Assembly (NCBI GenBank): GCA_023362775.1
Contig: JALMGJ010000008.1
Coordinates: forward strand, 19,008,001-19,072,000
Length of the DNA: 64,000 nt
Origin: Charina bottae
Taxonomy: Eukaryota; Chordata; Lepidosauria; Squamata; Charinaidae
Reading direction: 5' to 3'
The notes under the pieces are model-generated. The model was not told the origin of the DNA. It did not search any database and worked only from the letters and a program-made list of their open reading frames with translations. A program made the translations under genes and the position numbers. This document shows, in pieces, positions 23,520 to 33,932 of this stretch; within the stretch, counting starts at the first letter, position 1; each line of letters starts with the position of its first letter.

Positions 23520-23911
23520 CAGTGTTTCTGGTATACCCTATAGCAAGGTTTCTCTCCCCTGGAACCCTAGGGTTCTGTGATAGGTCACTAGGGACAACTT
23601 GATTTATTTAAAAAATTATTTCAAATTTGGGCAACTTCATATTAAAGAGGTAAGTTCCATTCTTTATTTTAGGTTAAGAACACTGTTAATGCATGTATAC
23701 AGGCCTACACATGAAACAAATATAATAATTTTGTAACTTCTGGCCTATATTTGAGCCTGAACGTGCAGGGGTTTCCCAAGGCCTGGAAAATATTTCAAGG
23801 GTTCCTCCAGGGCCAAAAGGTTGAGAAAGGCTGCCCTGTAGCAATGCTGGCTGGAGAATTCTGGGAGCTGAAGTCCACACATCTTAAAGTTGCCAAGATT
23901 GAGAAACAGTG
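23520..23911. mobile_element. Outer hAT-like element split by a second one
   Basis: Left end CAGTGTTTCTGGTA and right end GATTGAGAAACAGTG, with flanks ccctctag (23512-23519) and tcctatag (23912-23919), an 8-bp TSD with two mismatches. The right part (GAATTCTGGGAGCTGAAGTC) is a widespread tetrapod repeat body. It is interrupted by the element at 23544-23833. Confidence 0.5.
23544..23833. mobile_element. Nested hAT element
   Basis: Inverted ends CAAGGTTTCTCTCCCCTGG and CCAAAAGGTTGAGAAAGGCTG are flanked by an 8-bp TSD with one mismatch, ccctatag (23536-23543) and ccctgtag (23834-23841). Just inside the ends GGAACCCTAGGGTTC and GGGTTCCTCCAGGG extend the inverted repeat. No transposase is encoded. 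Confidence 0.7.
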
Positions 23912-23919
23912 TCCTATAG

Positions 23920-24189
23920 GGATTACCGTAACTGCCAAACTGTTCTGCCACGGCCCAGCATATGTTGTTAGAGATGGTTGACTCAGTCTATCTACTAACT
24001 GGTAAAGCCAGCCCTGCACACTGCTTAAGCCTAAGCTGATAGAACTTGAGGCAAACAGTGGGAAATATTTCATTTTCATTCTGTTCTTTCTAACAGCAAT
24101 ACAAAAATTTCCATTACAATATTTTATTGTAAATTGTGTGGTAGTGAAAATACAATAGAATAAAATAAAAATATTGGACTAGCTAGTTC
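23920..24189. other. No gene seen
   Basis: AT-rich spacer. Confidence 0.5.
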
Positions 24190-24660
24190 AATTTTGTGTA
24201 CACTCTTTGGCAGCCAAAGATCAGAATCATGCAGACAATGGTTTTCCCTGTGACATTCCATGGAAACAAAAGTTGGACTTTGATGAAGCAGGATAGAAAG
24301 ACTATTGACACTTTAGTTTTGAAGACTTCTGAGAATATCATGGATAACTGTGGACAGATGAACAAATGGATCAACCCAGACACTTTGGGTTGTGGTACAA
24401 ATGAGGCACAAATTATCGTATTAAAGAAACATTATGTGAAGATCTAGCTGTCTGGAGAAGCCTATAATGCTGGGAAATGTGGAAGGAAAAAAAGGAAGAG
24501 GACAACCAGTGGCAAACTGGATGGACTCAACTAGAGGGGCAATGGGTACACTCTTAGAAGGCCTGAAGGGCCAGGTTTGGAACAGATCTTCCTGGAGAAA
24601 ATCTATCTATATAGTCACTAAAAATTGACACCTACTTGATGGCACATAATAAATCAATCA
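24190..24660 (+). pseudogene. BovB (RTE) LINE remnant
   Basis: Plus-strand reading includes KIRIMQTMVFPVTFHGNKSW and TLMKQDRKTIDTL, then after frame breaks GRKKRKRTTSGKLDG. These align with the thumb and C-terminal parts of the BovB protein and with the minus-strand copy at 60690-61456. It has several stops and a deletion in the middle. Confidence 0.7.
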
Positions 24661-25274
24661 ATGTGGTATCCATCTTCCAACAGGTCAGCAGGTCTTTCCC
24701 AATCCCTAAATTGGGACCTTTTGCATGCACCACTAAATTAAAGCCCTCCCTAACTATTCCCAAGCATTGTAAATAAAGGTGTGGAGGTGTGTGCTATTCC
24801 TTTGAGAATCTGAACTATGATTGGTTGGTCTGCTGTCTAGTTTTATGAATCTGTTTAACTGCAGTAAGTTTAGCTCTTGGATTTTTAAATAAAACAGAAA
24901 CAACAAAGGTAATCTACTGTGTGTTTCAGTGTTCATCAAACCTAAGGAAAGTGAATCTTCTGGCTTGGATTCTGAACTGCTTGTCACCTGGGAAGCACAG
25001 AAAGCATGTTTGTGACTTGCTTGCTTCCAGGTATCATTAATCGTTTTTCTAAGTTTCCCTAAGAACACAAGAGTTTCTACTGTGAAACTATGGCTGAAAT
25101 TATAGCCTCCAGCAATCCTCCACACCTTATTCCTGAGAAGCATTTTTTAAAATTCTTCAACCAACATTTCCTCATTGGCAACTTCATTGGAGAACTGCTG
25201 TACAGGCAACATCATAATTTGTTCACTATGTCAACCTGACAGAACATGTCTCTGTGGAAAGCATTTAGGGCTTC
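24661..25274. other. No gene seen
   Basis: The frame at 24754-25143 has no recognisable motif. Confidence 0.5.
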
Positions 25275-25291
25275 TAGAGATCAGAATTCTT

Positions 25292-26680
25292 TTTTTTTCT
25301 TAAAGCTTTATTTATTTTCAAGATATAATTAAAACACAAAATACAGAATATAGGACAGATAGAACACAAGACTAAAAAAGAAACAAGAAAAACTAAAACA
25401 GTGCAGGAATAGACAGAAAAACATATAAGACAGGTGGCTTCTGACCTTCTCCAACACAGATAAATGTACATAAAAGTTAATCTCTTACTATTAATTAAAC
25501 ATTTAGTTCTCTGAGATCAAACCATTTAATCATCAAAACCCAAAATCAAAACTTAATTTTTTTGCATTACAAGCAAATAGTCCAAAAGCGGCTTCCAAAT
25601 AGAAACAAATCCAGTTACAGTATTTTGCTCAGTATTATCCATCTTAGTTTCTAATAACTCCACTTGATCTGTTACTTGTTTCACCTCTCCAGCAGTTTTT
25701 TCCATTTGATGTTCAATCTTTTTCTCAATGTCAGAATATTTACTTTCCATCATTTTCTCAAAGTCAGAATATATATTTTCCATTTTCTTCTCAAAGGCAT
25801 CAAAAGATTGATGAAATTTCTAATACCTTTAAACAATCATATTTCTCATCATCTCCCCATCATCAGAACCACAACAAAGTAATCTCCTAGAAGCCATGAT
25901 TAGTTCCCTCTGGTGGTTAAAATTATCCAATACAACCAAATCTTAAAGTCAAAGGAAAAATACTAGACACTGAGATCGTTCAAAGCGAAAGTCTTGCCAC
26001 TAGAGGTGTTTACAGGAAGTATCCAATTAACTTGTCAAGAAAAAAGCAACAACACTTACTTTCTCACGATATCCATGAAAGTTCCAATTCCAACAAAACA
26101 GATTCGTTAAATCCCAAAAGGAAACAATAAAACAATAAAATAATAAAAATACTGCCAATTAAATCCAAAAAATATATATAGTCCTTTGCTTCTATAAAAT
26201 AAATCCACAGTTAAGCTTTCGGTTCTTTTTGCCCAAAACATAAAGTACAAAACCAAGTTCGAGTGTTCAACAGTTAAGCTTCAAAAATAATGTAAAAGTT
26301 ACCAAGAGAAATCTCATCTCTGTGTCAGAAAAAGCCTCTTTTAAGCAAAGAAAAGGCAAGTAAATTGGTGCATTAAGAAATGGGGTGGTCAATTTTAGAG
26401 TCCGTTTGAATGGCTGCAGTGTGGCTTGGGAAAGAGATGACACACCGCCTCCCAGCTGATCACTCACCACTCAATCTATAAACTCCGTTTACGATCTTCT
26501 GGCTATGATCGGCCTTCGAGAGGACACAAGGGTTAATTCCTAGGGTTCTCCTTTATCCAGGGAACACTTTTGGGCTCCAGGGAATCCTGCCCAAGCCCTA
26601 AAACGCCGTGCTGCCAGGTCTACTTGTGAATCTGTTTCGCAAAGAGACGCTGTTCAAGCCGCCATTCCCACCAGAAGCCC
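25292..26680 (-). mobile_element. Miniature, internally deleted L1 (copy a)
   Basis: On the minus strand it starts at about 26680 with GGGCTTCTGGTGGGAATGGC, the same 5' untranslated start as the copy at 42833. It runs through about 780 bp of leader and the coiled-coil start of ORF1 (25897-25553), then passes directly into a 3' untranslated region ending AATAAATAAAGC and a poly-A tail (25292-25300). The flanks tagagatcagaattctt (25275-25291) and tagagatcagatttctt (26681-26697) are a 17-bp TSD with one mismatch. Both ends are therefore intact while most of ORF1 and all of ORF2 are absent. Mobility would need enzymes supplied by another L1. Confidence 0.75.
25553..25897 (-). pseudogene. L1 ORF1 N-terminal coiled coil
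   Basis: From the ATG at 25897 the frame reads MASRRLLCCGSDDGEMM and meets a stop. The adjacent frame continues AFEKKMENIYSDFEKMMESK and SDIEKKIEHQMEKTAGEVKQ, a strongly charged heptad pattern typical of the L1 ORF1 trimerisation coiled coil. It stops at 25553. The RNA-recognition and C-terminal domains of ORF1 are missing. Confidence 0.65.
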
Positions 26681-26697
26681 TAGAGATCAGATTTCTT

Positions 26698-27413
26698 GAA
26701 AGAACAGAGACATACTCTCCTCTTATCTCCACTCAATTCAAGGGACAATTAATAGTCTAGAAAGCTTTTTTCTTATAAAACATATCCTGCTCATATATAG
26801 CATAGCACTGTATAGTACAGAAGTTAGGTCCCCACTCTGACTTAACTTTGAACATACTATCTTTCAATCCAATCTATGAACATAATGTCTGTTCAGATAT
26901 CACACAAAAGCATAACTTGTTTTTACCATGATTTCTTGAACAGGTCATGGTTTCCTGAATAATAACTCTAGTGGTGACCCCAAAAAGAATAGCTCATCAC
27001 ACTCCATAAACCAGCCAGCTACCAAGTCAACACATTGTTCTGTCTAATTGGTATTGTCTTCATTTCCTGTTAACTCATTTTCTGGTGCAGCAGCATGTCC
27101 AGTCAACTTTTCTATGTGAAGCATGAAGAAGTACCATACCATCCTGTCCTTCTCTTCAGGGAGTAAATATTTGAGCCAATATTGGAGGTTGAGGAAAGTG
27201 TAGAAGACAGTGAAATAAAACCCTTGACCAGCATAACAACAGACTATTCTTGATAAGGGAATGCAGTATGAGAAAGTCTATATCTCTGTTCAGATATTGC
27301 CATTTTATGTTCAACTAAACCCAGGAGGAGCAAGGAACACTAGTGATGTAATGAATAAGCATTCTCAACACATGCAGTGCAGTGGGAACAATGTTACTTC
27401 TATGAGAGCCAGT
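26698..27413. other. No gene seen
   Basis: AT-rich unique DNA. Confidence 0.5.
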
Positions 27414-27629
27414 TTGGTCTAGTGGTTAAGGCAACGGGCTAGAAACCAGGAGACTGTGAGTTCTAGTCCTGCCTTAGGCATGAAAGCCGGCTGGGTGACT
27501 TTGGGCCAGTTACTCTCTCAGCCCAACTCACCTCACAGGGTTGTTGTTGTGGGGAAAATAGGAGAAAGGAGTATTAGGTATGTTCGCCGCCTTGAGTTAT
27601 TTATAAAAATAATAATAATAAAGGTGGGA

Positions 27630-27660
<31 letters not shown>

Positions 27661-27690
27661 AAACAAACAAACAAACAAACAAACAAACAA
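27414..27690 (+). mobile_element. tRNA-derived squamate SINE
   Basis: The head GAGAGCCAGTTTGGTCTAGTG holds an RNA polymerase III A box (TGGTCTAGTGG) and a B box (AGTTCTAGTCCTG) about 35 bp on. The body follows (GGCTGGGTGACTTTGGGCCAG, CTCACCTCACAGGGTTGTTG), then a LINE-like tail (TTCGCCGCCTTGAGTTATTT) and AAAT/AAAC repeats to 27690. The copy at 46181-46467 is nearly identical. Confidence 0.8.
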
Positions 27691-28659
27691 ACCCTCCAGT
27701 ATCAGGGTCGCAGCTCATGTAGAAGCAATTGTACATAAAGGTAGTGTCCTCACTGTAGCCAATGTAGATTTCTTGTGTCACTAACTTATTTTTTAATTAT
27801 TATTATATAATAGTTTATGTAACAGATTTTCTTGCCAATGCCAGAGGTGCTAGGTGTTCCCAAGATATACTACTTTGCATTCCATCAAATGTATACTATT
27901 TTTAAAAAAGCTGGCCAATTTTCTAACAGTTGTTTGACTAAGTGTGACCACATATTGCTATGTGCATGATTAGAGCAAATAATACCCTTCATCCTTGGGA
28001 AAACTTAAGAGATTCAGTAAATATCAATATATATTGATATTCTGAAGGCACACCTGCCTTGAAATAACATGCATGCCCACAATTGATCCAAACTCATAGG
28101 CAGCAATACAAGCCAAAACACTACTATTCATGCTGTTCTAGGTCCACAGAAATTATGGTAACCAATTTCTGAATACAACTGAAAGCAACTGAAGACTATG
28201 CTAATTCCATGCCTATACCTATCCCAACTTCAGATAGGCATTAGGATATTGCTGTTGTTGTTAAAATTTATATGCTGCCGGTCTCCCAGTGATTCATACA
28301 TTCACTACTGAAGGTAATAGAGTCCAAATGGGCTTGCCAAGAAACAAAAGCAGGTAATACTAGGCATCTATTTGTCAAGTACTTACCTTGGACATAACTA
28401 CAAAAATATGTTTTCATATCTAGGAGGGTAGTCCTTCCTCTAAAAGAAATACGCCCCCCAAAAACCCAAAGGGTGCCTAAGATAAATCAGTAGCCATGGA
28501 ATATATGCTTAAAAAACTGATTCCTGTTCAAACAAAAAAATTGGGATAGTCCCAATTCAAAAATTTCAGATTTACTTGGAGTATTTCAGCAGAAAATGTT
28601 ATTATACTCTGGATCAATATTTCATGTATTGCAAGAAGAATTCTGATTGCCTAAAATTT
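27691..28659. other. No gene seen
   Basis: AT-rich. CTGCCGGTCTCCCAGTGATT near 28280 may be a decayed SINE or LINE tail, but this is not secure. Confidence 0.45.
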
Positions 28660-28830
28660 CTGAGAGTCAGTTTTGTGAGGTGGTTCATGCACCAGACTAG
28701 AAAACTGAGAAACTGTGAGGTTTAGACACAGTCTAGACACAGTTTCCTGCCTTAGGCACAAAGCCATCAGGGTGACCTTGGGCCAGTCACTCTCTTTTAG
28801 CCTAGGATGGCAGTGACAAACCATTTCTGA
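28660..28830 (+). repeat. Degenerate copy of the same tRNA-derived SINE
   Basis: GAGAGTCAGTTTTGTGAGG, then ACTAGAAAACTGAGAAACTG, and the body TGACCTTGGGCCAGTCACTC follow the order of the SINE at 27414, with a short internal duplication (TAGACACAGT twice). The tail is lost. Confidence 0.6.
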
Positions 28831-28849
28831 AAATTGCAGGGACTAAAGC

Positions 28850-29170
28850 ATGGATGTAAAGCACAATGTCACGAGACCATGCCACTTAGTGATGGCAATT
28901 CTGGCAGTCCCAGTTGCCATCGTTAAATGAGGACCATGCAGGTCATTAAGCGAGGACCTCATGTGACCGTGACTTCTGACTTGCTCCTGGCTTCCCTGTT
29001 GACTTTGCTTGTGGGAAGCCAGCCGGGAAAGTCGGAAATTGTGATCCGGTGACCACAGGGCATTGCAACAGCCAGAAGTCCATGGACTGGTCTTAAGTAC
29101 CACTTGTTCAGTGCCGTCATAACTTTGAACAGTCGCTGAACAAACAGTCATAAACCGAGGACTACCTGTA
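28850..29170. mobile_element. Short DNA transposon, possibly Tc1/mariner type
   Basis: The right part, CAGTCATAAACCGAGGACTACCTGTA, ends like a squamate DNA element whose termini I recall as TACAGGTAGTCCTCG with a TA target. The interior (GTTAAATGAGGACCATGCAGG, GTGACCGTGACTTCTGAC) has weak inverted symmetry. The left end is not clear, so the family and start are uncertain. Confidence 0.45.
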
Positions 29171-29345
29171 TATTGTAGTTTTTCTTTTTTAGTAATATTT
29201 TTTTAAAAATAAAATATCTGCCATGTTCTGAAAACTGGATGCCCCCTAGATGGCATAAAGGACAGCCAGAAAAGTTTAAACCTGTGTTGCTACCTTCAGA
29301 TCAACCAGATTTTTACAGCCCAGACATGATAGTGCTATGTTAACA

Positions 29346-29415
29346 GAAAGAAAGGAAGGAAGGAAGGAAGGAAGGAAGGAAGGAAGGAAGGAAGGAAGGA
29401 AGGAAGGAAGGAAGG
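29346..29415. repeat. (GGAA)n microsatellite
   Basis: About 16 GGAA units after a short GAAA start. It is the second such array in the window (see 20925). Confidence 0.95.
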
Positions 29416-30186
29416 AGTTCCCTGCACTGGTAAGGAAGTTATTATCAATTGTACCACTTTCTTACAATCTTGTGTATTAATCCCAGTTTAGGCTGTCGTG
29501 CCCAGAGTGTATTCATTCTGGGGATGTACAGTATGTAATACTGCAATGGTGAAATGATAAAACTGACCCCTGCCCCTCCACTGATAGAGTACTGAAATGC
29601 TGGAGTGGAAGTTGATAAGAATTCAGCCAGTTTCCTTTTCTAGCTCATCTTCAAAGACCTGCCGATAGAAAAGTAGCAGTTAGTGTAAAAAGTAGGAAGT
29701 GTAAAAAGGAGAGGAATCCATCCATCAAGCCCATGGCAACCATTGTCCAGACAAAACATCTGGCAAGCATTATCGCCAAAGCCAAGAAATAGATTGAAAT
29801 CTCAACAGCAATTTCTTAATTTGGCTTCATTTCCAGATGGGATTAGCATAGGAAACAAGCAGTTTAAAGCCTGTGTGGATGAGCCCTTCGGCCACAGCAG
29901 GTACTTTTCCCCTACAGTGTTTCAGAGCCAATTGCAATTGGGGTGGTCTATAAACTCAGAAACTCCTATCATTTTGTGAGATAATCCCAGTATAGACTGT
30001 CATGCCTAAACTCCTATCATCTCTGAGGTAAACTGGGGTCTAGGAGAGAAAGGGAGCTCTCCCCTGTATGTAAGTGAAAGAGGCATGATTTGGATTTAAA
30101 AAATAATATTTCAAACTGGAAATCCATAATCTGGACCAAACTATGAAAATGATTTAAATGGGACAATTTGTAACAGCCTTCCTAGC
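29416..30186. other. No gene seen
   Basis: AATCCCAGTTTAGGCTGTCG near 29480 and ATCCCAGTATAGACTGTCAT near 29985 are a weak direct repeat. Nothing else is recognised. Confidence 0.45.
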
Positions 30187-30280
30187 ATAATGTTCCCCAG
30201 TTGTATTGGCTTCGTCTTCCACAATTTTCAGCTGTGCCAGACTGGGATACATTTGGAGAATACCAGACTAGGGAACACTG
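30187..30280. repeat. Short hAT-like MITE remnant
   Basis: TGTTCCCCAGTTGTATTGGC and ATACCAGACTAGGGAACACTG are imperfect inverted ends about 95 bp apart. The body resembles the remnant at 960-1090. The TSD is not preserved. Confidence 0.35.
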
Positions 30281-30384
30281 ATGTATAGGAGTCCCTGCTT
30301 TTTTACAACGGGGTAATTTTCCACAGTTCTGCCATCTTGGAAACTACCATTGCAATTTCCAAAATTATTTACCCATCCACTGAT

Positions 30385-30750
30385 GTTATCTGTTGGAGGA
30401 AAATTCTGAGAATGCCTTGGACTGCAAGAAGATCAAACCAGTCCATACTCCAGGAAATAAAGCCAGACTTCTCACTTGAGGGTATGACATTAAAAGCAAA
30501 ACTGAAGTACCTTGGCCACATAATGAGAAGACAGGATACCCTGGAGAAGAAGCTGATGCTAGGGAAAGTGGAAGGCAAAAGGAAGAGGGGCCGACCAAGG
30601 GCAAGATGGATGGATGGTATTCTGGAGGTGACGGACTCAACCATGGGGGAGCTGGGGGTAGTGATGGCCGGCAGGAAGCTCTGGCTTGGGCTGGTCCATG
30701 AAGTCACGAAGAGTCGGAAGTGACTGAATGAATAAACAACAACAACTGAT
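30385..30750 (+). pseudogene. BovB (RTE) LINE 3' end
   Basis: The plus-strand frame reads CWRKILRMPWTARRSNQSIL, SLEGMTLKAKLKYLGHIMRR, EKKLMLGKVEGKRKRGRPRA and LGLVHEVTKSRK, then a stop and AAC repeats. This is the uninterrupted last 115 or so residues of the BovB protein and its 3' tail. The rest is lost by 5' truncation. It is better preserved than the copies at 545 and 24190. Confidence 0.85.
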
Positions 30751-30874
30751 GTATTCAGCCAGGGCATTGGTAATAGTACGAAGAACATCGGAGGAGGAGA
30801 ACTAGCCCCACACATTTCCAATTGCAGCATGATTCATTCAATAATAAATGGATGCCTACATCAGTGTACTAAAC

Positions 30875-30920
30875 AAGAGTCCCCCTTGGGGGAGATGGAG
30901 CGGTGATACAAATTGAATTA

Positions 30921-30959
<39 letters not shown>

Positions 30960-30961
30960 AG
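30875..30961 (+). repeat. L2/CR1-type 3' tail with (AAAT)n
   Basis: AGTCCCCCTTGGGGGAGATG and GCGGTGATACAAATTG, then a TAAA run of about 40 bp. Same tail as at 2226. Confidence 0.7.
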
Positions 30962-31539
30962 GCAAGCTGGAATTGGAACACATAATAAAGTAAAAGGATG
31001 CAATAATAAACGATATATTCATATTAAGAAAATACTATTTTAAATGTCCAGTAATTCCACAAAGGAAATATAGTTGGCACTTGAAAAAACGCTTAGATAT
31101 TAAATAACTAATGCTAGTTAGATGAGTTGGTGCTAAGCAATACCCTGATTCAGCATAAAGCAGCGTCATGTTTATAACATAATTAGAAAAGAGACAGGAA
31201 GTTCTGTAATGTCAAGGTCAAACTTAGAACAGGGCAAGTCTAAAGAACAAAGAATGGAGGAAAAAATGGGGGTGGGTGGGATTGAAGTGAAGCTTGTTCT
31301 GAATGGAGTTGCACTTTTCCTGAAAGAACAGGTTCACAGTTTAAGAGTGTTCCGTGAACCCCAGCTGTCACTGGATTTGCTGGTTGCACCTGTGTTAAAG
31401 ATTGCATTTGTTTTATTTATTTATTTGGAAAGTTTATATAGTTAATGTGTCTACTGCAGTCTTTCTTGAGCTTCTTGTACTTAGTGGTGTTTATCTACAC
31501 CATGGTTCCAACTCATCATCATCATCACAGGACATTGGA
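30962..31539. other. No gene seen
   Basis: AT-rich DNA with a CATCAT run at 31516-31530. Confidence 0.5.
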
Positions 31540-31665
31540 AGAATATCTGAACGACAGTGAAATGCACCACATCCAAGGTCAAAGTTGGAATATCCCCATA
31601 TCTGGGCAGTCCAAACACCCACAGCCACTCAGAAGGATTGAGTCGGAGATTGTTCCTCCCCATCC
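31540..31665 (-). pseudogene. L2-type LINE reverse-transcriptase fragment
   Basis: Minus-strand reading MGRNNLRLNPSEWLWVFGLP aligns with MGNNRLQLNPGKTEWLWIDG of the L2 protein at 16537-17568. It is short and lies head to head with an oppositely oriented L2 fragment that starts at about 31690. Confidence 0.6.
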
Positions 31666-31689
31666 ATTGTTACTATTTCAATGCACTTT

Positions 31690-31850
31690 ACATGGAATAA
31701 CCCTTGAAAACTATCCAGAAATTGCAACTGGTGCAAAATGCAGTGGCTGACCAGTGCAAGGGAAAGGTATCATCTGATGCCTTTACTGAAATATCAGCAA
31801 GTACTACCAATTGCCTACCAGGCGCAATTTAATATATATACAAATTTTGC
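31690..31850 (+). pseudogene. L2-type LINE fragment in the opposite orientation
   Basis: Plus-strand reading KTIQKLQLVQNAVA and then HLMPLLKYQQVLPIAYQAQF aligns with SIRKLQLVQNAAARAV and HVTPLLRELHWLPVCFRVQF of the L2 protein. It has at least one frame change. Confidence 0.6.
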
Positions 31851-33190
31851 TGATGAAATCCTTACTAACTTCTAAACTCAGACTTTTCTGCAGATTATTC
31901 ATGGCATTCCGCAGCACTTTATGGAGCATATTTTTAAATATCCTTTGGACATAAAAAGTACACTTTCCATAGCACACTCAATTAAATCTTTATTATGTTC
32001 AGGAAGTGATATACTCTTTTTTTAGGATTAGGGAGCATTTAGTAAATAATATAAAGCACTGTTCAACTATAGTCTTAAGTGATATAGTCCAGAATATTAT
32101 GCTTACACACACATACACACATATGCATACATTCTGGATAACAGATGGAATAAATCAATCGAACAACATTCCACCACACTAGAAAGGTCCTGTGATTCTT
32201 CCCAAGGAGTCTTACAAAACAAGTTCTTTCCTCCTTATGCCATTTTGGCAGCAATATAATCAGATCACTTCCTAGTTTAACTTGTGTATAAACAGTGACC
32301 CTATTTATACTTCCCAGCAATCTTTCCTCTTAGCAGCAGGATTACTAATTGCTGGTTTACAACTCTTTCCACCCTGAAGCAGTAGGACCAGTGGAATTTG
32401 GCTTTCCTCCAGATTTCATCTTGCAAAAGACAGACATTTCCAGTTCTGCTCCACCCTTGCTGAAGTGAACCTGATGGAGGAGACACATTTTTCTGCAAAG
32501 GCACACACAGACCTTTGTTTATTCAGCTTGATTGTTGACAGCACACTCACATAAGAATGGAAGTTCAGAGAGTGACCTGGTTCTCTCATCTCACTTCATG
32601 TTTATATGAAAAGAGACTGATAGATTTATTTATGCAGGCCAAGCCTTAAAGTTATGTGCAGTTTTCACCAGGAAATCATTTATTTAATGTCTGAATTAAA
32701 CCAGAGTGACTATCTACAGATAAATATCTTATTTGGGGAAGCTGACATGCCAGATGTTGTACATGTCCACTTCCTGAAGGTTGTATTTGAGCTCTGGAGT
32801 GTCATAGGAAACAAGTAAGTTTGGCTACCTGATTGCAGGAGATGGATGATGTTCTCCCAAACTTATCATCTTACAATAATTGAGAAATTGACAAAGATCT
32901 TCCATAGAGGGATCTGGAAACGTTTTCCCAAATTAGCCACTACTGACCCCATTTAATGTAATGAACCAAAGTCAGTCAATTACATTGATCATGGGCAGAT
33001 TTAATAGAGTGATGCAGAAAAAAAGAACAAAAACAAAGCAGGGTGATATTGCATAATAGAAGCTAGCAATTCTTCATTTTCAATTTTCATTCAAACTGAA
33101 GAAAAAAAATAAGAGGTTTCCACCAGATTTCTCTTTCTTATAAGCCTTCAAAGTTCTTTCTTGAGATTTCCTAAGGAGTACTTTACTGAC
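31851..33190. other. No gene seen
   Basis: AT-rich unique DNA with a short AC run at 32103-32120. The last 12 bases, tactttactgac (33179-33190), are the left TSD of the following SINE. Confidence 0.5.
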
Positions 33191-33238
33191 GGGACGTGGT
33201 GGCTCAGTGGTTAAGACGCCAGGCTTGTCAATTGGAAG
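33191..33238 (+). mobile_element. Sauria SINE, 5' part (interrupted)
   Basis: GTGGTGGCTCAGTGGTTAAG (A box) and CCAGGCTTGTCAATTGGAAG are the tRNA-like head of the Sauria SINE. The element is split by a PLE insertion after 33238 and resumes at 37628. The whole SINE is flanked by tactttactgac at 33179-33190 and 37922-37933. Confidence 0.9.
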
Positions 33239-33930
33239 TATGTCTATGAAGGTTCTCAGTCATCCAGGTGGAATTGTCTGTAGCTTGAATCATGTCAACT
33301 GGATTTCTATTTTCTCAGTGGAAACGTTTCGCTCCTTATCCAAGGAGCTTCTTCAGTCTGAGCAAAGTTAGTAAGGGAATCCTTAAATATGTTGCTGTGT
33401 GACCTTACACCTAGGTCATGGTTATTTTTGAGATGTTATTTCTAAGTCCCTTTATCATCTAAAGAAGGATCGTTAAGATCACCATGCTGCTGTTGAGCTT
33501 GCAAAATGGTCTTAATCTTCCTAGGCACAGAAGACAAAGCAGGGAGGAAAATAGGGGAAAGATTGTGCCTGAGGCCCCCACCTCTATTCAAGGAAGGATT
33601 TTCCAAGTTGGCATAAATGGATTCCTTGACCCCTCTCTCAAACCACCTATCTTCTCTGTCTAAAATGTGAACATTAATGTCCTCAAATGAGTGTCCTAAA
33701 TCCTAAATCTTCATCTAAAGGAAAAAGGAGTCAAACATCAGATATTGATCTGTGTGTGTGGGTTTCCTGTAGATCCCTATTTCTAGCTTGCCACCAGTCC
33801 CAATGAGGACTTCACAGTCTAGGAATGCCAGTCTGTTGTCCTTGGTGTCTTCTCTGGTGAACCTAATGTTGGCATCTATAGTGTTTATATGGTCCGTGAA
33901 GGCCTGTACTTCCTGGGCCTTGATTTTGAC
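33239..33930 (-). mobile_element. PLE 2, inverted 5' segment
   Basis: This minus-strand block carries, from 33930 down, part of the PLE reverse-transcriptase thumb (TDHINTIDANIRFTREDTKD, LAFLDCEVLIGTGGKLEIGI, YRKPTHTDQYL). An internal deletion near 33700-33720 follows, then the end of the endonuclease frame, the 3' region and a hammerhead-like motif. It lies head to head with the forward copy that begins at about 33933. Such inverted pseudo-LTR arrangements are known for PLEs. It starts at the 13-bp TSD tgtcaattggaag (33226-33238). Confidence 0.8.
33317..33362 (-). ncRNA. Hammerhead-ribozyme-like motif C
   Basis: On the minus strand CTGAAGA (33356-33350) is followed by one A, the perfect stem GCTCCTT/AAGGAGC with loop GGAT, then GAAAC (33330-33326) and GTT. 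CTCAG upstream can pair with CTGAG downstream as part of helix I. It is an inverted partner of the motif at 37545-37592. Confidence 0.55.
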
Positions 33931-33932
33931 CC

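Noticed and set aside
27414..27500. Possible tRNA gene (A and B boxes)
   Set aside because: The boxes belong to a SINE head; there is no cloverleaf and the repeat body follows directly.
33191..33238. Possible tRNA gene at the Sauria SINE head
   Set aside because: Same reason: SINE promoter, split by an insertion and lacking tRNA structure.
33788..33932. Upstream extension of the PLE endonuclease frame (first 48 or so codons)
   Set aside because: This part is antisense to the inverted PLE segment and becomes PLE-like only after about 33933, so the long frame is an accident of the head-to-head junction.
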